Below are positions 7,941 through 17,044 of a DNA stretch of 64,000 nt, in pieces (positions within the stretch are counted from its first letter, which is position 1; each line of letters starts with the position of its first letter). The stretch spans positions 216,898 to 280,897 of the forward strand of contig JABFGG010000003.1 of the NCBI GenBank assembly GCA_013112575.1. Reading direction: 5' to 3'. The stretch is from Chloroflexota bacterium. GTDB lineage: Bacteria; Chloroflexota; Anaerolineae; Anaerolineales; UBA11579. Below the pieces are notes generated by a model, which was not told where the DNA came from, searched no databases, and saw only the letters and a list, made by a program, of their open reading frames with translations. The position numbers were made by a program, and so were the translations under genes.

Positions 7941-9665
7941 TCATCCGCGACCTTTTAACCACTTCTCGATTTGCTTGGGTGTCCAGGTGTTGATCACGTG
8001 TTTTTTCTCGGCCCAGGCACGCCGTGCGGTAGCGACTCCATAATGTAAGAAATCCAGGTGCTTAAGCCGGTGGGCATCTGTGTTGATCACCAGCTTGATG
8101 CCCAATTCGATAGCTCGCCGCGCATATATATCTTCCAGATCAAGTCGGCGGGGGTTGGCGTTGATCTCCAGCGCCGTGTCGGTTTCAGCGGCAGCTTGCA
8201 GGATGGCATCCATATCCAAGTCAGCGCCCTCCCGATCGGGGATCAGGCGGTTTGTGGGGTGGGCGATGATGTCGACGTGGGGGTTTTGGAGGGCATTGAG
8301 CATGCGTTCCGTAACCTGTTCGCGCGGCTGGCGGATGCTGACGTGCAGCGAAGCAATCACAATGTCCAGCCAGGCCAGGGTTTCATTATCAAAGTCAAGG
8401 TTACCATCGGCACGGATTTCCATTTCTGTACCGTGCAGGATCAACAACGTATCTCCCACTTTCTTGCGCACCTTGTCGATTTCCTGGCGTTGCTCATGGA
8501 GGCGTTCGACTGACAAACCATTACCAATACCCAAACTGACGGAATGATCTGTGATCGCCAGGGTTTTATAGCCACGTTTTAGAGCCTCTTCAGCCATTTG
8601 CTGGATGCTGACCTTGCCATCGCTCCAGGTTGAGTGGGTATGCAATTCGGCACGGATGTCTTTGGTGGTGAGCAGCTTGGGGAGTTTTTTGTCTTTAGCG
8701 GCCTGCACCTCGCCGCGGTCTTCGCGCATTTCAGGGGCCACCCATTCCAGGTCCAGTTTTTTGTAGACTTCTTCTTCGGTGCTGGCCAGAATTTCAGTGC
8801 CGTCTTCTTTGGTCAGGGCTTGATCGGAGAGGGAAAGTCCTTTCTTGAGTGCTAACTCGCGTATGCGTACATTGTGATCTTTGGAGCCAGTGGCATACTG
8901 CAGGGCTGTGCCGAAGCGTTCCGGGGGATGTACCCAGATCTGGGCACGGCTGCCATCCTGGAACTCAACGCTGGATTTGATCTCGCCTTCTCCCAGGACG
9001 CGAGCAACGGTGGGCTGTTCTACGAAAGCTTTCATCACTGGGGCGGAGTCCACTGCTGAAACCAGAATGTCGATATCGCCGACGGTATCCTTCATGCGTC
9101 GCAAACTGCCCGCTACCTCGGCTGCTTTGACACCTTTGACAGCGCGGATCAATTCAAGTTGCACCTGTGCTGCGGGCCAGGCTACACCCAGCGGGGTGCG
9201 CCCTGTACGGCGAGACAATGATTCAATGCCGTCCAGGATCTTGGCCTCAGATTTTGGGCCCATCCCCGCCAGATCGCGTAGTTTGCCCTCTTCAGCAGCC
9301 TTTTTTAGTTGTTCAATGGATGTGATATTCAGCTCATCCCAGAACAGCTTGACCTTCTTTGGCCCCAGATCCGGGATTTCCAACATGTCTGCCAGGCTGG
9401 TTGGTACTTCTTTTTGGAGTTTCTCCAGGAATTCAAGCTTGCCGGTATCCAACAGCTCGGCTATTTTGTCGCCAATGGCTTTCCCGACGCCGGGGATGTC
9501 GGTAAGCTTGCTGCCTTCTTCATAAAGGTCTTTGACCGACCTGGGATAGGCCACCAGCGAATCCGCGGCCTTACGGTAGGCCAGAATCTTGTAGATCACT
9601 TCCCCTTTGATTTGCATCAGGTCAGCGATCAATGAAAAGGTGTCCGCAAGCTGTTTGTTGTTCAT
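7941..9665 (-). CDS. polX: DNA polymerase X family protein with PHP domain
   Basis: 574 residues, the usual length for bacterial PolX. Domain order: helix-hairpin-helix region (about 1-150, with 'IPGVGKAIGDKIAE' and 'IPDLGPKKVKLFWDEL'), nucleotidyltransferase palm (about 160-310, with 'VGDIDILV' around 195-202 carrying the two metal-binding Asp), then a PHP phosphoesterase (about 335-570, with 'LHTHSTWSDG' at 341-350, 'ITDHS' at 371-375 and 'IAHPTNR'). PolX fills short gaps in base-excision repair, and the PHP part gives 3'-5' exonuclease or phosphatase activity. No Shine-Dalgarno precedes the start. A TATAAT on the minus strand ends seven bases before the ATG, suggesting a leaderless message. 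Confidence 0.93.
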   Translation of the reverse strand: MNNKQLADTFSLIADLMQIKGEVIYKILAYRKAADSLVAYPRSVKDLYEEGSKLTDIPGVGKAIGDKIAELLDTGKLEFLEKLQKEVPTSLADMLEIPDLGPKKVKLFWDELNITSIEQLKKAAEEGKLRDLAGMGPKSEAKILDGIESLSRRTGRTPLGVAWPAAQVQLELIRAVKGVKAAEVAGSLRRMKDTVGDIDILVSAVDSAPVMKAFVEQPTVARVLGEGEIKSSVEFQDGSRAQIWVHPPERFGTALQYATGSKDHNVRIRELALKKGLSLSDQALTKEDGTEILASTEEEVYKKLDLEWVAPEMREDRGEVQAAKDKKLPKLLTTKDIRAELHTHSTWSDGKVSIQQMAEEALKRGYKTLAITDHSVSLGIGNGLSVERLHEQRQEIDKVRKKVGDTLLILHGTEMEIRADGNLDFDNETLAWLDIVIASLHVSIRQPREQVTERMLNALQNPHVDIIAHPTNRLIPDREGADLDMDAILQAAAETDTALEINANPRRLDLEDIYARRAIELGIKLVINTDAHRLKHLDFLHYGVATARRAWAEKKHVINTWTPKQIEKWLKGRG

Positions 9666-9678
9666 GGTGCTAATTATA
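9666..9678 (-). promoter_or_regulatory. TATAAT seven bases before polX start (leaderless candidate)
   Basis: On the minus strand TATAAT (plus-strand 9673-9678) is followed by 7 bases and then the polX ATG at 9665. Transcription would begin at or next to the start codon. No clear -35 box or Shine-Dalgarno is visible. Confidence 0.45.
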
Positions 9679-10017
9679 TCTTTCTCTCAAAAATGAGATT
9701 AATGTCTCTAGATTAGCTTGATGCCTAATACAAGTCTGAGCACCTGATAAACCCCAAAGTAGGCAAAACGTTACAGGTTGGAGAGAAATTATCGGCGTAA
9801 CGTAGGGGAGCAGTAGGTTAATCGTCAAGCAAGCTTTTTAGCGATTTGTTACCATGCTTGTCAGATGAGGCAAAAACCTCTCTTCTTCTCCTCCTTACTT
9901 GAGAGCCGGGGATTGTACGCCCCGGCTCTCAAAGTAAAAAGAAATATGCAAGAAAATGTGACAAAATGATGACCATGCACAATATTTTGCAGAAAATACT
10001 CGCTTTTTACCCCCAGT
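9679..10017. other. Intergenic region between polX and rpoD
   Basis: No convincing reading frame is present on either strand. The stretch is AT-rich and contains one very strong hairpin (9899-9932), listed separately. Otherwise I see nothing assignable. A small untranslated RNA ending at the hairpin is possible but not supported by any family pattern I can recognise. Confidence 0.5.
9899..9932. repeat. Strong isolated hairpin
   Basis: A 13-bp perfect inverted repeat (TTGAGAGCCGGGG at 9899-9911 with its complement at 9920-9932) has an 8-base loop. It is not followed by a T-run on either strand, so it is not a classic terminator. It could be the end of a small RNA or a dispersed hairpin element. 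Confidence 0.5.
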
Positions 10018-10046
10018 TTGATTTTTCAAACTCGCTGTGTTATACT
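10018..10046 (+). promoter_or_regulatory. Candidate rpoD promoter
   Basis: TTGATT (10018-10023) and TATACT (10041-10046) are separated by 17 bases. The start would be about 165 bases upstream of the rpoD ATG, leaving a leader. That leader contains an imperfect hairpin with a T-run at about 10101-10135 (AAAAAGCCG/CGGCCCTTTTT), which might attenuate. Confidence 0.5.
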
Positions 10047-10217
10047 TACTCTATAGGTCTTTATTCCATTATTTCCTGGAATTATTGATAGATACACTCT
10101 AAAAAGCCGTTGATTTCCAGTCATCGGCCCTTTTTAATGCGTGTAAAGCATGGAATAGGACCCCTTACTGGATAGATACGGTCACGCGTAATACGCGAAA
10201 GGATTTGAACGTATTCT

Positions 10218-11453
10218 ATGGGACTGATTATCAGTGAAGCTATCTTGGATACCCTTGAGAATGGGGAAGGGCGCAACCACGAAAGGGCTATTGCAGACCT
10301 GATTACCTTGGGGAATGAAAAAGGCTATGTCACCTATGCTGACATAGTTGACCAAACCTCCGAGCAGGACATGGAGTTAAACGCGCTTCAGGACATTTTC
10401 ACCACCCTTTTCCAGGCGGGTATTCCCTATGTGGAAAATGAAGAGGAATTGGAAACTGAAGAGGATCCTGATGAAGAACCTACCCAGACTGATGAAGAAG
10501 CCAATGGCTGGTCGGAAGATCAGCATCTGGCGCAAGCTGACCTGGGCGACTTAATCGGGCTTTACCTCAAAGAAGCTGCCAGCGTCCCCCTGCTCACTGC
10601 AGAAGAAGAAGTTACCCTTGCCAAGCGCATTGAGCGAGGTGGCAAGGCCCGTAAGCAACTGATCAAAGGCGACTTGACCTCTGAAAAGCATGCCAAACTA
10701 CTGGAGCAAATCCAGGACGAACAGCATGCCCGCGAGCATCTTATCTCGGCAAATTCCCGTCTGGTGGTCAGTATTGCCAAGAAGTACAAAGGCCGCGGTG
10801 TGCCTTTCCTTGATTTAATCCAGGAAGGCAACATTGGCCTCATGCGTGCCGCCAAGAAGTTTGACTATAAGCGTGGCTTCAAGTTCAGTACCTATGCCAC
10901 ATGGTGGATTCGCCAAGCTGTGATGCGAGCCATTGCCAACAATGGCCGTACCATCCGTGTCCCGGCTTATATGGGTGATAAGATTTCAAAACTGAATCGT
11001 ACCCAGCAAAAACTCAAGCAGGAATTGCAGCGTGAGCCTAATCTTGAAGAGCTTTCTGAGGCATTGGATATGCCTCCTGATAAGGTGATTCACGTCCTGA
11101 AGTCTGCACGCCGCCCCCTTTCCCTGGATATGCCCACGGATGATGAGGGCGACGCCGTACTCGGTGACTTCATTGAAGATGATGCCTTGCCTCCCCCAGA
11201 TGAGGCAGCTGGCTTACACATGATGGCTGAACACCTTGATGAGATCTTGCAGGAATTACCCCCACGAGAAGGCCGTATTCTGCAGTTGCGCTATGGCCTG
11301 ACTGGTGGTCGTACACATACCCTGCGTGAAGTTGGTGACAAAATGGGCGTTACGCGGGAACGCGTCCGTCAGATCGAAGCCAACGCCTTGCGACGCTTAC
11401 GCAAACCCGCATATCGACATCAATTAAGCGGCTATTTGGAGATGTATTCATAA
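10218..11453 (+). CDS. rpoD: Primary RNA polymerase sigma factor (RpoD/SigA)
   Basis: 411 residues. Residues 15-75 match the region 1.1 fold ('[20 protein letters not shown]'). An acidic linker follows. Region 1.2 is at about 112-145 ('[19 protein letters not shown]'), and region 2 at about 175-245 contains '[15 protein letters not shown]', '[15 protein letters not shown]' and '[14 protein letters not shown]', the -10 recognition and melting segment. Region 3 follows, and region 4 at about 340-405 includes the helix-turn-helix '[20 protein letters not shown]' for the -35 box. All housekeeping elements are intact. AAAGGA lies 14 bases before the ATG. The neighbouring carD follows after 33 bases. 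Confidence 0.95.
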   Translation: MGLIISEAILDTLENGEGRNHERAIADLITLGNEKGYVTYADIVDQTSEQDMELNALQDIFTTLFQAGIPYVENEEELETEEDPDEEPTQTDEEANGWSEDQHLAQADLGDLIGLYLKEAASVPLLTAEEEVTLAKRIERGGKARKQLIKGDLTSEKHAKLLEQIQDEQHAREHLISANSRLVVSIAKKYKGRGVPFLDLIQEGNIGLMRAAKKFDYKRGFKFSTYATWWIRQAVMRAIANNGRTIRVPAYMGDKISKLNRTQQKLKQELQREPNLEELSEALDMPPDKVIHVLKSARRPLSLDMPTDDEGDAVLGDFIEDDALPPPDEAAGLHMMAEHLDEILQELPPREGRILQLRYGLTGGRTHTLREVGDKMGVTRERVRQIEANALRRLRKPAYRHQLSGYLEMYS

Positions 11454-11486
11454 CGGAGAAGTCTTTTAGAGAAGAAGGAGAAGAAT

Positions 11487-11996
11487 GTGGCAAAATCGGC
11501 TCAGAGCTTTGGCAAAGGTGATTGGATCGTCCACCATTTTTATGGTGTTGGGCAGATCAAAGGCATTGAGAAAAAAGAGTTAGATGGCGAAAAAACCTCT
11601 TATTACAAAGTTCAAGCCAAGAATAGCCTTTTTTTTATTCCTGTAGGCTTCGAAGATAATGATCGTTTGCGTCCATTGGCCTCCAAACGAGAATTGAATA
11701 GCGCACTTAAGATTCTCAAGAAAGAACCAGAGCCTTTGAACAAGGACCATAATCAACGCAAACGCGAATTGCAGGAAGCCAGCCTGGACGGTTCCCTGGC
11801 AGCCATTGTGCGTATGGTGCGCGACCTTTCTTTCCGTCAACTTTCCAACCCCCTCAATCCTACTGAAGAAGATACCTTGCGCCGTTTCAAACAGCGCTTT
11901 GCCCGCGAATGGTCGGTACGCATGGAAACCGACGAAGATACCGCAGAACAGAAGATCAACACGGTTCTTTCGGAGCAAATCGCGAAAGCTGCCTGA
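11487..11996 (+). CDS. carD: CarD family transcription regulator
   Basis: 169 residues from GTG 11487, with GAAGGAG six bases upstream. An overlapping ATG at 11485 is out of frame. Residues 8-65 form the RNA-polymerase-interacting Tudor-like domain shared with TRCF ('KGDWIVHHFYGVGQIKGIE', 'YYKVQAKNSLFFIPV'). The rest is a helical C-terminal domain that contacts promoter DNA ('IVRMVRDLSFRQ', 'EEDTLRRFKQRFAREWSVRM'). CarD stabilises open promoter complexes, especially at rRNA promoters. Its place directly after rpoD suggests co-transcription of two core initiation factors. Confidence 0.9.
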   Translation: MAKSAQSFGKGDWIVHHFYGVGQIKGIEKKELDGEKTSYYKVQAKNSLFFIPVGFEDNDRLRPLASKRELNSALKILKKEPEPLNKDHNQRKRELQEASLDGSLAAIVRMVRDLSFRQLSNPLNPTEEDTLRRFKQRFAREWSVRMETDEDTAEQKINTVLSEQIAKAA

Positions 11997-12017
11997 GAAC
12001 TGAAATAATGTTTTCTT

Positions 12018-12050
12018 ACGCCGTGGGTTCCCCCCACGGCGTTTTGTTTT
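12018..12050 (+). terminator. Terminator after rpoD-carD
   Basis: The stem ACGCCGTGGG (12018-12027) pairs with CCCACGGCGT (12033-12042) across a 5-base loop, followed by TTTGTTTT. Confidence 0.88.
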
Positions 12051-12080
12051 CCGCTTTACATTACGATAATCTGGCTACTG

Positions 12081-12095
12081 TATAATCTCTTCCTT
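12081..12095 (+). promoter_or_regulatory. TATAAT nine bases before the DMT transporter start
   Basis: Perfect TATAAT at 12081-12086 is followed by nine bases and then ATG 12096. No Shine-Dalgarno is present. This supports a leaderless or near-leaderless transcript. A weak -35-like TTTACA lies at 12055, but the spacer of 20 bases is long. Confidence 0.45.
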
Positions 12096-12971
12096 ATGCA
12101 AGCAAACCGTACCTGGGGCATTTTGGCCGGCCTGAGTGCTGCCGCCATCTGGGGCGGTATGTATGTGGTTAGCAAAGTAGTGTTGGACGTCATCCCCCCA
12201 TTTATCTTGCTCACTTTGCGCTTGCTATTCGGCATTATCGCTTTAGGTTTGGTTTATCTCTGGCGCAGACCAGCTCGCACAAACCGGCGTTTGATGTTGA
12301 AAGTGCTTGGGGTTGGTGTGCTGGGTTATGGCATTTCTTTAGGTTTGCAGTTTGCAGGCACGCGCCTCTCGACGGCAGCCAATGGTGCGGTTGTCACTTC
12401 GGCGACCCCTGCGTTTATCTTTATATTCTCCGTCTGGCTGTTGCGTGAGCGGGTTTCAGGTCGGCGACTCGCTGCTCTATTATTGGCAACAGTAGGGGTT
12501 CTTGCTGTAATTGATCTGGGCAATGCTGACCCATCTTCCGATCTCTTCGTTGGCAATTTGTTGCTCGTGGGGGCCGCGCTCACCTGGGCTTTGTATTCTG
12601 TGCTGGTGCGATTGGTCACTCGTCAGATACCCACCTTGTCTTTTAGTATTGTTGCCTTTATTGGCGGCTTGTTTATCGCCATTCCATTGGGTACATGGGA
12701 GTGGAATACACAAAGCCTCGGAGAACTTAATCTGGCTATCTGGCTGGGAGTTTTTTACTTAGGTGTGGTCTCCACTGCCCTGGCGGCTTATTTATGGAAT
12801 AAAGCCTTTGAGATCCTGGAGGCTGGTGTGGCCTCCCTGACATTCTTTGCGCAGCCGGTTTTTGGTGCTGCTCTCGGAGTTGCCTTTTTAGGCGAACGCC
12901 TCACCCCCTTGTTCATCTTTGGTGGAATACTTATAATTCTTGGCCTCTGGCTTGCAGCGAGCGAGACCTGA
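12096..12971 (+). CDS. EamA/DMT-family transporter
   Basis: 291 residues with ten hydrophobic segments arranged as two five-helix EamA repeats (about 8-135 and 150-288). Typical marks are 'GILAGLSAAAIWGGMYVVSK' at the start of repeat 1, 'ERVSGRRLAALLLATVGVLA' at its end, 'LLLVGAALTWALYSVLVR' at the start of repeat 2 and 'FLGERLTPLFIFGGILII' near the end. The family moves amino acids, nucleotides or metabolites across the inner membrane. The substrate cannot be told. It is followed 13 bases later by another membrane protein gene. Confidence 0.88.
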   Translation: MQANRTWGILAGLSAAAIWGGMYVVSKVVLDVIPPFILLTLRLLFGIIALGLVYLWRRPARTNRRLMLKVLGVGVLGYGISLGLQFAGTRLSTAANGAVVTSATPAFIFIFSVWLLRERVSGRRLAALLLATVGVLAVIDLGNADPSSDLFVGNLLLVGAALTWALYSVLVRLVTRQIPTLSFSIVAFIGGLFIAIPLGTWEWNTQSLGELNLAIWLGVFYLGVVSTALAAYLWNKAFEILEAGVASLTFFAQPVFGAALGVAFLGERLTPLFIFGGILIILGLWLAASET

Positions 12972-12984
12972 TTGAGGAGAGCTT

Positions 12985-14100
12985 ATGATTTGGATCAGTC
13001 GTATATTCCGTGGATTGGCGATGCTTTTAGCTTTGTTTTTTGTTTTCGCCTTTCCACTCACACTGGTAGGTAGGGATATTGGTCAATTGGTTTTTGACCC
13101 CGAAGCTGTTAGTGAGGTCGTCTCTGAAAATCTGGCGGAAAACCCGCGTTTTTCTTTGTCGATCCTAAATCAATTCACCCGCTTCATAACCTCTGGGGAA
13201 GATGCAGATACAGACCCCGTCGCCCAACTAGTGCGTCTGGGATTACGCAGCCTGACTCAAGATGACATTGGGGAGTTACTAAACCTTACCTTGCCACCCG
13301 AACTGATCGCAGATGCCTTTGTGCAAATCGTCTCTGGCTTTTATGAATGGTTAGATAACGATGAGCCTTCTCCAACTATCCAATTGAACGTTGCCCCACT
13401 AAAAGCCAATTTTGATATCAATCAACGCGCTGTCCTGGAAACCATTTTGAATGCTTTGCCGGATTGCTCTGCAGAACAAATGCTGAACTATGCTCTCTCC
13501 GGCGACTTTGGCAACCTGGAGAACCTGCCCGTATGCAAACCTCCAGAGCCGATCTATTCTGAATTCCTCAACCTTGCCGATATCCTTATCCCCGCCTGGC
13601 TGGCTACCTTGCCGGACACCCTCGACCTTGGTCAGCAACTACAGTCACCGGAACAGGCCGGGCAACTTGACCAACTCAAGACCAACCTACTGCGCACTCG
13701 CAGTCTCCTGCGTTGGGCCTGGTTGCCGGTCTTGATCGTTTATATAATCTCTATTCCTATGTGGGCGCGATCCTGGCCCAGCTTATTTGCCTGGGGCTGG
13801 CCGCTGGTGCTCTCTGGCGGCATTAGTTTGCTGATTGCTTTGAGTTTGTGGCTCTCAACGGCAGGTGTGCCGCAGTTGGTTGTCGCTTTGTTCTTTGAGA
13901 ATTCTCTGGGTGGTTTGTTCGATTCCTTCCGAGTTATACTCGCCGACCTGGTGACTCTGATCGCCAGGCCTCTGGCCTTGCAATCTGCCTTTCAGTTGGT
14001 CCCTGGTATTCTGGGAGTAGTTGTTGCGATTGTGTTGGTTTACCTTCGCCGCCGCAACGCTTCAACATCGATGCCGGTTTCGCCTACGGCTCTCGAATAG
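12985..14100 (+). CDS. Hypothetical membrane protein, 371 residues
   Basis: GAGGAG precedes ATG 12985. One membrane segment lies at the N-terminus ('GLAMLLALFFVFAFPLTLV'). A long soluble domain of about 220 residues follows and is probably extracytoplasmic. It has a conserved-looking Cys pair ('LPDCSAEQML', 'LPVCKPPEPIYSE'). Three or four membrane segments lie near the C-terminus, from about 235 ('AWLPVLIVYIISIPMWA', 'PLVLSGGISLLIALSLWL', 'VPGILGVVVAIVLVYL'). I do not recognise the family. It is probably co-transcribed with the DMT transporter, and the unit ends at a terminator at 14115. Confidence 0.7.
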   Translation: MIWISRIFRGLAMLLALFFVFAFPLTLVGRDIGQLVFDPEAVSEVVSENLAENPRFSLSILNQFTRFITSGEDADTDPVAQLVRLGLRSLTQDDIGELLNLTLPPELIADAFVQIVSGFYEWLDNDEPSPTIQLNVAPLKANFDINQRAVLETILNALPDCSAEQMLNYALSGDFGNLENLPVCKPPEPIYSEFLNLADILIPAWLATLPDTLDLGQQLQSPEQAGQLDQLKTNLLRTRSLLRWAWLPVLIVYIISIPMWARSWPSLFAWGWPLVLSGGISLLIALSLWLSTAGVPQLVVALFFENSLGGLFDSFRVILADLVTLIARPLALQSAFQLVPGILGVVVAIVLVYLRRRNASTSMPVSPTALE

Positions 14101-14114
14101 CGCAACTCCAAAAG

Positions 14115-14142
14115 AAAAGGACACCTATTGGTGTCCTTTTGC
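14115..14142. terminator. Bidirectional terminator between membrane protein gene and pyk
   Basis: An 11-bp perfect stem (AAAAGGACACC at 14115-14125 with 14130-14140) has a 4-base loop TATT and flanking A/T tracts. It serves the convergent genes. Confidence 0.88.
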
Positions 14143-14163
14143 TATTTAAGATTCTATTCCAAA

Positions 14164-15618
14164 TTATGAATACTGGCCCATTGTGTGCAGCATAGCGAAA
14201 TTGGGCGGCTGCATGGCGCCCACAGGGAAGCCAGAGATAACTACAACCTGTTGTCCGGGCTGCACGGCGGTGGAGGCGAACATCGCCGCTTCCACCTGGG
14301 ATAGCATGGCTTCGATGCCGTCAACGTAGGGCACAAGGTTGGGCACTACGCCCCAGTACATGGCCATTCGGTTATATGTTTTTGGTTCAGGTGTGAAACC
14401 CACGATCGGCACACGTGGAAAGGCTTTTGACATCAGGCGGGCAGTCAGCCCCGATTGCGTGAACACCCCGATAGCATAAACATTCACGTCATGGGCCAGT
14501 TCACGCGCTGCACGCGTCATCAGTAATGCATCATGGCCCTTCGCGTCTACTTCAACCGAGCGTCGCTGGCTCCATTCGTTCACGTGCTTTTCGGCCTCTT
14601 CAATGATCGACGACATCATCTTTATTGAGGGAATAGGGTATTTGCCGGAGGCAGTCTCTCCAGACAACATCACGGCATCGGTGCCATCGAAGATTGCATT
14701 GGCCACGTCGGAAGCTTCTGCGCGTGTGGGCCGTGGATTGTTGATCATCGAGTCCAGCATCTGCGTGGCAGTGATAACCAATTTGCCTTGTCTGTTGGCT
14801 TCGTCAATAATGCGTTTTTGCGCGATGGGTACGGTTTCAGGCGGCATCTCGACGCCCAGGTCACCACGTGCCACCATCACCCCGTCCGCTACTGAAATGA
14901 TCTCTTCCAGGTTGTCCAAAGCTTCAGGGCGTTCCAGCTTGGCAATGATCGGGGCCTGACTACGGCGATCATGCTTACTGATTGCCTGTCGCACACGCTG
15001 TACATCTTCCGCGTTCTGGATAAATGACATAGCGATCATGTCCACGCCTTGTTTCAAACCAAAGATCAGATCTTCTTCATCTTTTTCCGTGAAGGCCGGT
15101 ATTGTCAGGTGGGCGTCGGGCAGGTTGATGCCCTTATTGGATTTGAGGATGCCACCCAGCACAACTTTAGTTTCTACATCGGTATCCGCCACCGCTGTCA
15201 CAGCCAGCTCAAGGTTGCCATCATCCAGTAATATACGGCTGCCAGGATGGACGAAGCGCGGCAGGTCCTGGAAATCTACGGGAATCTTTTGGGGTTGGCT
15301 GCCATTGGCTTGCGTGCTTAGGGTCAGGCTTTGATCGGCGCGCAACTCGATTTCGTTTTTAAGTTTCCCAGTACGGATTTTGGGACCTTGCAGGTCTTGT
15401 AAGATGCAGATCGGCTTGCCCAGGCGGTGTGAGATATCGCGCAAGCTGCGAATGAGGTGGGCATGTTCTTCGTGCGCGCCATGAGAAAAATTGAGGCGCG
15501 CCACGTTCATGCCAGCTTGCATCAGACCTTGTAGCGTAAATTCATCATTGCTGCTAGGCCCAATGGTTGCCACGATCTTTGCGCGGCGGTTGCGAGAGCT
15601 ACCCTTGTTCATCACCAT
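14164..15618 (-). CDS. pyk: Pyruvate kinase
   Basis: 484 residues, the standard bacterial length. The N-terminus 'RAKIVATIGPSS' and 'VARLNFSHG' begin the barrel. The beta B domain lies around residues 75-165. The active-site segments are 'IAKLERPEAL' (Lys that stabilises the enolate), 'VMVARGDLGVEMP' (metal and phosphate site), 'ITATQMLDSM' and 'VMLSGETASGKYP'. The C-terminal regulatory domain ends 'MLHTMGQYS'. The enzyme transfers phosphate from phosphoenolpyruvate to ADP, the last step of glycolysis. No extra PEP-utilising domain is present. An alternative start two codons downstream (15612) is possible. The gene appears monocistronic. Confidence 0.95.
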   Translation of the reverse strand: MVMNKGSSRNRRAKIVATIGPSSNDEFTLQGLMQAGMNVARLNFSHGAHEEHAHLIRSLRDISHRLGKPICILQDLQGPKIRTGKLKNEIELRADQSLTLSTQANGSQPQKIPVDFQDLPRFVHPGSRILLDDGNLELAVTAVADTDVETKVVLGGILKSNKGINLPDAHLTIPAFTEKDEEDLIFGLKQGVDMIAMSFIQNAEDVQRVRQAISKHDRRSQAPIIAKLERPEALDNLEEIISVADGVMVARGDLGVEMPPETVPIAQKRIIDEANRQGKLVITATQMLDSMINNPRPTRAEASDVANAIFDGTDAVMLSGETASGKYPIPSIKMMSSIIEEAEKHVNEWSQRRSVEVDAKGHDALLMTRAARELAHDVNVYAIGVFTQSGLTARLMSKAFPRVPIVGFTPEPKTYNRMAMYWGVVPNLVPYVDGIEAMLSQVEAAMFASTAVQPGQQVVVISGFPVGAMQPPNFAMLHTMGQYS

Positions 15619-15653
15619 AATATTAACCCAGTTTGCTCTTTCGAGTTGTGATT

Positions 15654-15678
15654 AGCTGTTAACAATTGGTGAACAGCT
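15654..15678 (-). promoter_or_regulatory. Inverted repeat upstream of pyk
   Basis: AGCTGTT (15654-15660) and AACAGCT (15672-15678) are perfect arms 11 bases apart, 36 bases before the pyk start. It could be an operator or a leader hairpin. No regulator can be named. Confidence 0.35.
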
Positions 15679-15699
15679 GAGTATATTTGGGCGGGAATC

Positions 15700-15729
15700 A
15701 AAAGGACGGCCGTATGGCCGTCCTTTTTT
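15700..15729 (-). terminator. Terminator after the ald/CoA-transferase pair
   Basis: An 11-bp perfect stem (AAAGGACGGCC at 15701-15711 with 15716-15726) has a 4-base loop and A/T tracts on both sides. It lies 20 bases after the stop of the CoA-transferase gene on the minus strand. Confidence 0.85.
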
Positions 15730-15748
15730 CATAGATCGAAAGTTAGGG

Positions 15749-17044
15749 TTATATGTAATTTAATTCTTTTGCTTTGGCGGTTAGAGGATCCCTGAATTTC
15801 GGGTGAGCGATGTTGATTAGTTCTTGTGCGCGTTGCCGAATGGTTTTACCGTAAAGGTCGGCCACTCCGTGTTCTGTGACAATGTAGCGCACGTGATTGC
15901 GTGTAGTTACTACGCCTGCACCTTCACGTAGCATGGGGACAATACGGCTGAACTCTCTGGCAGTGCTGGGTAAGGCGATGATGGGGACCCCATCCAATGA
16001 ACGCGAAGCGCCATAGATAAAATCCAGTTGCCCGCCTACACCACTAAATAGCTTGGGGCCGATGCTGTCAGCACACACCTGGCCGGTGAGGTCTACCTCG
16101 ATCGCAGAATTGATCGCTACCATGCGCTCGTTCTGTGCCACCACAAATGGATCGTTTATGTATTCCGTGGGGTGTAACTCGATCAACGGATTGTCATCAA
16201 CCCAGTTGTATAGACGTTGTGTGCCCAGGATGAACCCGGCGATGATCTTGCCCGGATGCAATGATTTTCTGCGCCCCGTTAACACGCCTGCTTCCACCAA
16301 ATCAATCACTCCATCCGAGAACAACTCGGTATGCACACCCAAATCTTTTTTGTCAAAGAGAAATTTGAGCACGGCATCGGGGATGGCCCCAATGCCCATT
16401 TGCATGGTAGCTCCGTCAGGGATCAGATCTGCACAATAGCTGGCGATCTTCTGTATATCTTCTGAAGCTTTCCCATCGCTCATCGACAGGTCGGGTAAGT
16501 TGTAGTCCACCGGCACGATGTAATCCAGGTTGCTCACGTGAATGAAAGCATCACCCAACGTGCGCGGCATTTCCTGATTGACTTCCGCGATGATTAGCTT
16601 GGCAGATTCTGCTGCGCTTTTTGTTAATCCAACTTCAACCCCAAAACTGCAAAAGCCGTGCTCGTCAGGCCGGGAGATATGTATCAGTGCCACGTCTAAC
16701 GGCAAATGCCCATCTTTGAAGAGCAAGGGGAATTCCGACAAAAGCACTGGCGTGAAATCAGCCCGTCCTGCTTGCACTGCTTTGCGGATGTTGTGGCTGA
16801 TGAACATGGTGTTGACCCGCAAGTGCCCTTCCATTTCTGGGGATACGTAATCGGCCGGACCCACTGTCAGGGCCTGTGTGATTTCTACATTTTCGAGATT
16901 GGGGGCGTAGTCTACTAAAGCTGCCAGTAATTGATGTGGTACAGATACATTGCCTGTCAGGAACAGGCGTTGGTTGGATTGGATGTGCTGAACAGCTTCG
17001 CTGGCCGTGACGATCCTGTCCGCGTATCTTTCTGTCCAATTCAT
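15749..17044 (-). CDS. Acetyl-CoA hydrolase/4-hydroxybutyrate CoA-transferase family
   Basis: 431 residues with the two-domain layout of class I CoA-transferases of the acetyl-CoA hydrolase family. Marks: 'QRLFLTGNVSVPHQLLAAL' near the start, 'ISRPDEHGFCSFGVEV' at about 120, 'MQMGIGAIPDAVLKFL' at about 215, and 'LGVHTELFSDGVIDLV' at about 240, where the Glu forms the thioester intermediate. Further marks are 'GGQLDFIYGASRS' and 'RYIVTEHGVADLYGKT' near the end. It swaps CoA between short-chain acids such as acetate, butyrate or 4-hydroxybutyrate. The exact acid is unknown. Its ATG overlaps the stop of ald (ATGA), so the two are translationally coupled. Confidence 0.88.
   Translation of the reverse strand: MNWTERYADRIVTASEAVQHIQSNQRLFLTGNVSVPHQLLAALVDYAPNLENVEITQALTVGPADYVSPEMEGHLRVNTMFISHNIRKAVQAGRADFTPVLLSEFPLLFKDGHLPLDVALIHISRPDEHGFCSFGVEVGLTKSAAESAKLIIAEVNQEMPRTLGDAFIHVSNLDYIVPVDYNLPDLSMSDGKASEDIQKIASYCADLIPDGATMQMGIGAIPDAVLKFLFDKKDLGVHTELFSDGVIDLVEAGVLTGRRKSLHPGKIIAGFILGTQRLYNWVDDNPLIELHPTEYINDPFVVAQNERMVAINSAIEVDLTGQVCADSIGPKLFSGVGGQLDFIYGASRSLDGVPIIALPSTAREFSRIVPMLREGAGVVTTRNHVRYIVTEHGVADLYGKTIRQRAQELINIAHPKFRDPLTAKAKELNYI

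Noticed and set aside
8058..9635. Several plus-strand frames opposite polX
   Set aside because: The minus strand carries all PolX and PHP motifs. The plus-strand frames show no motifs or start sites.
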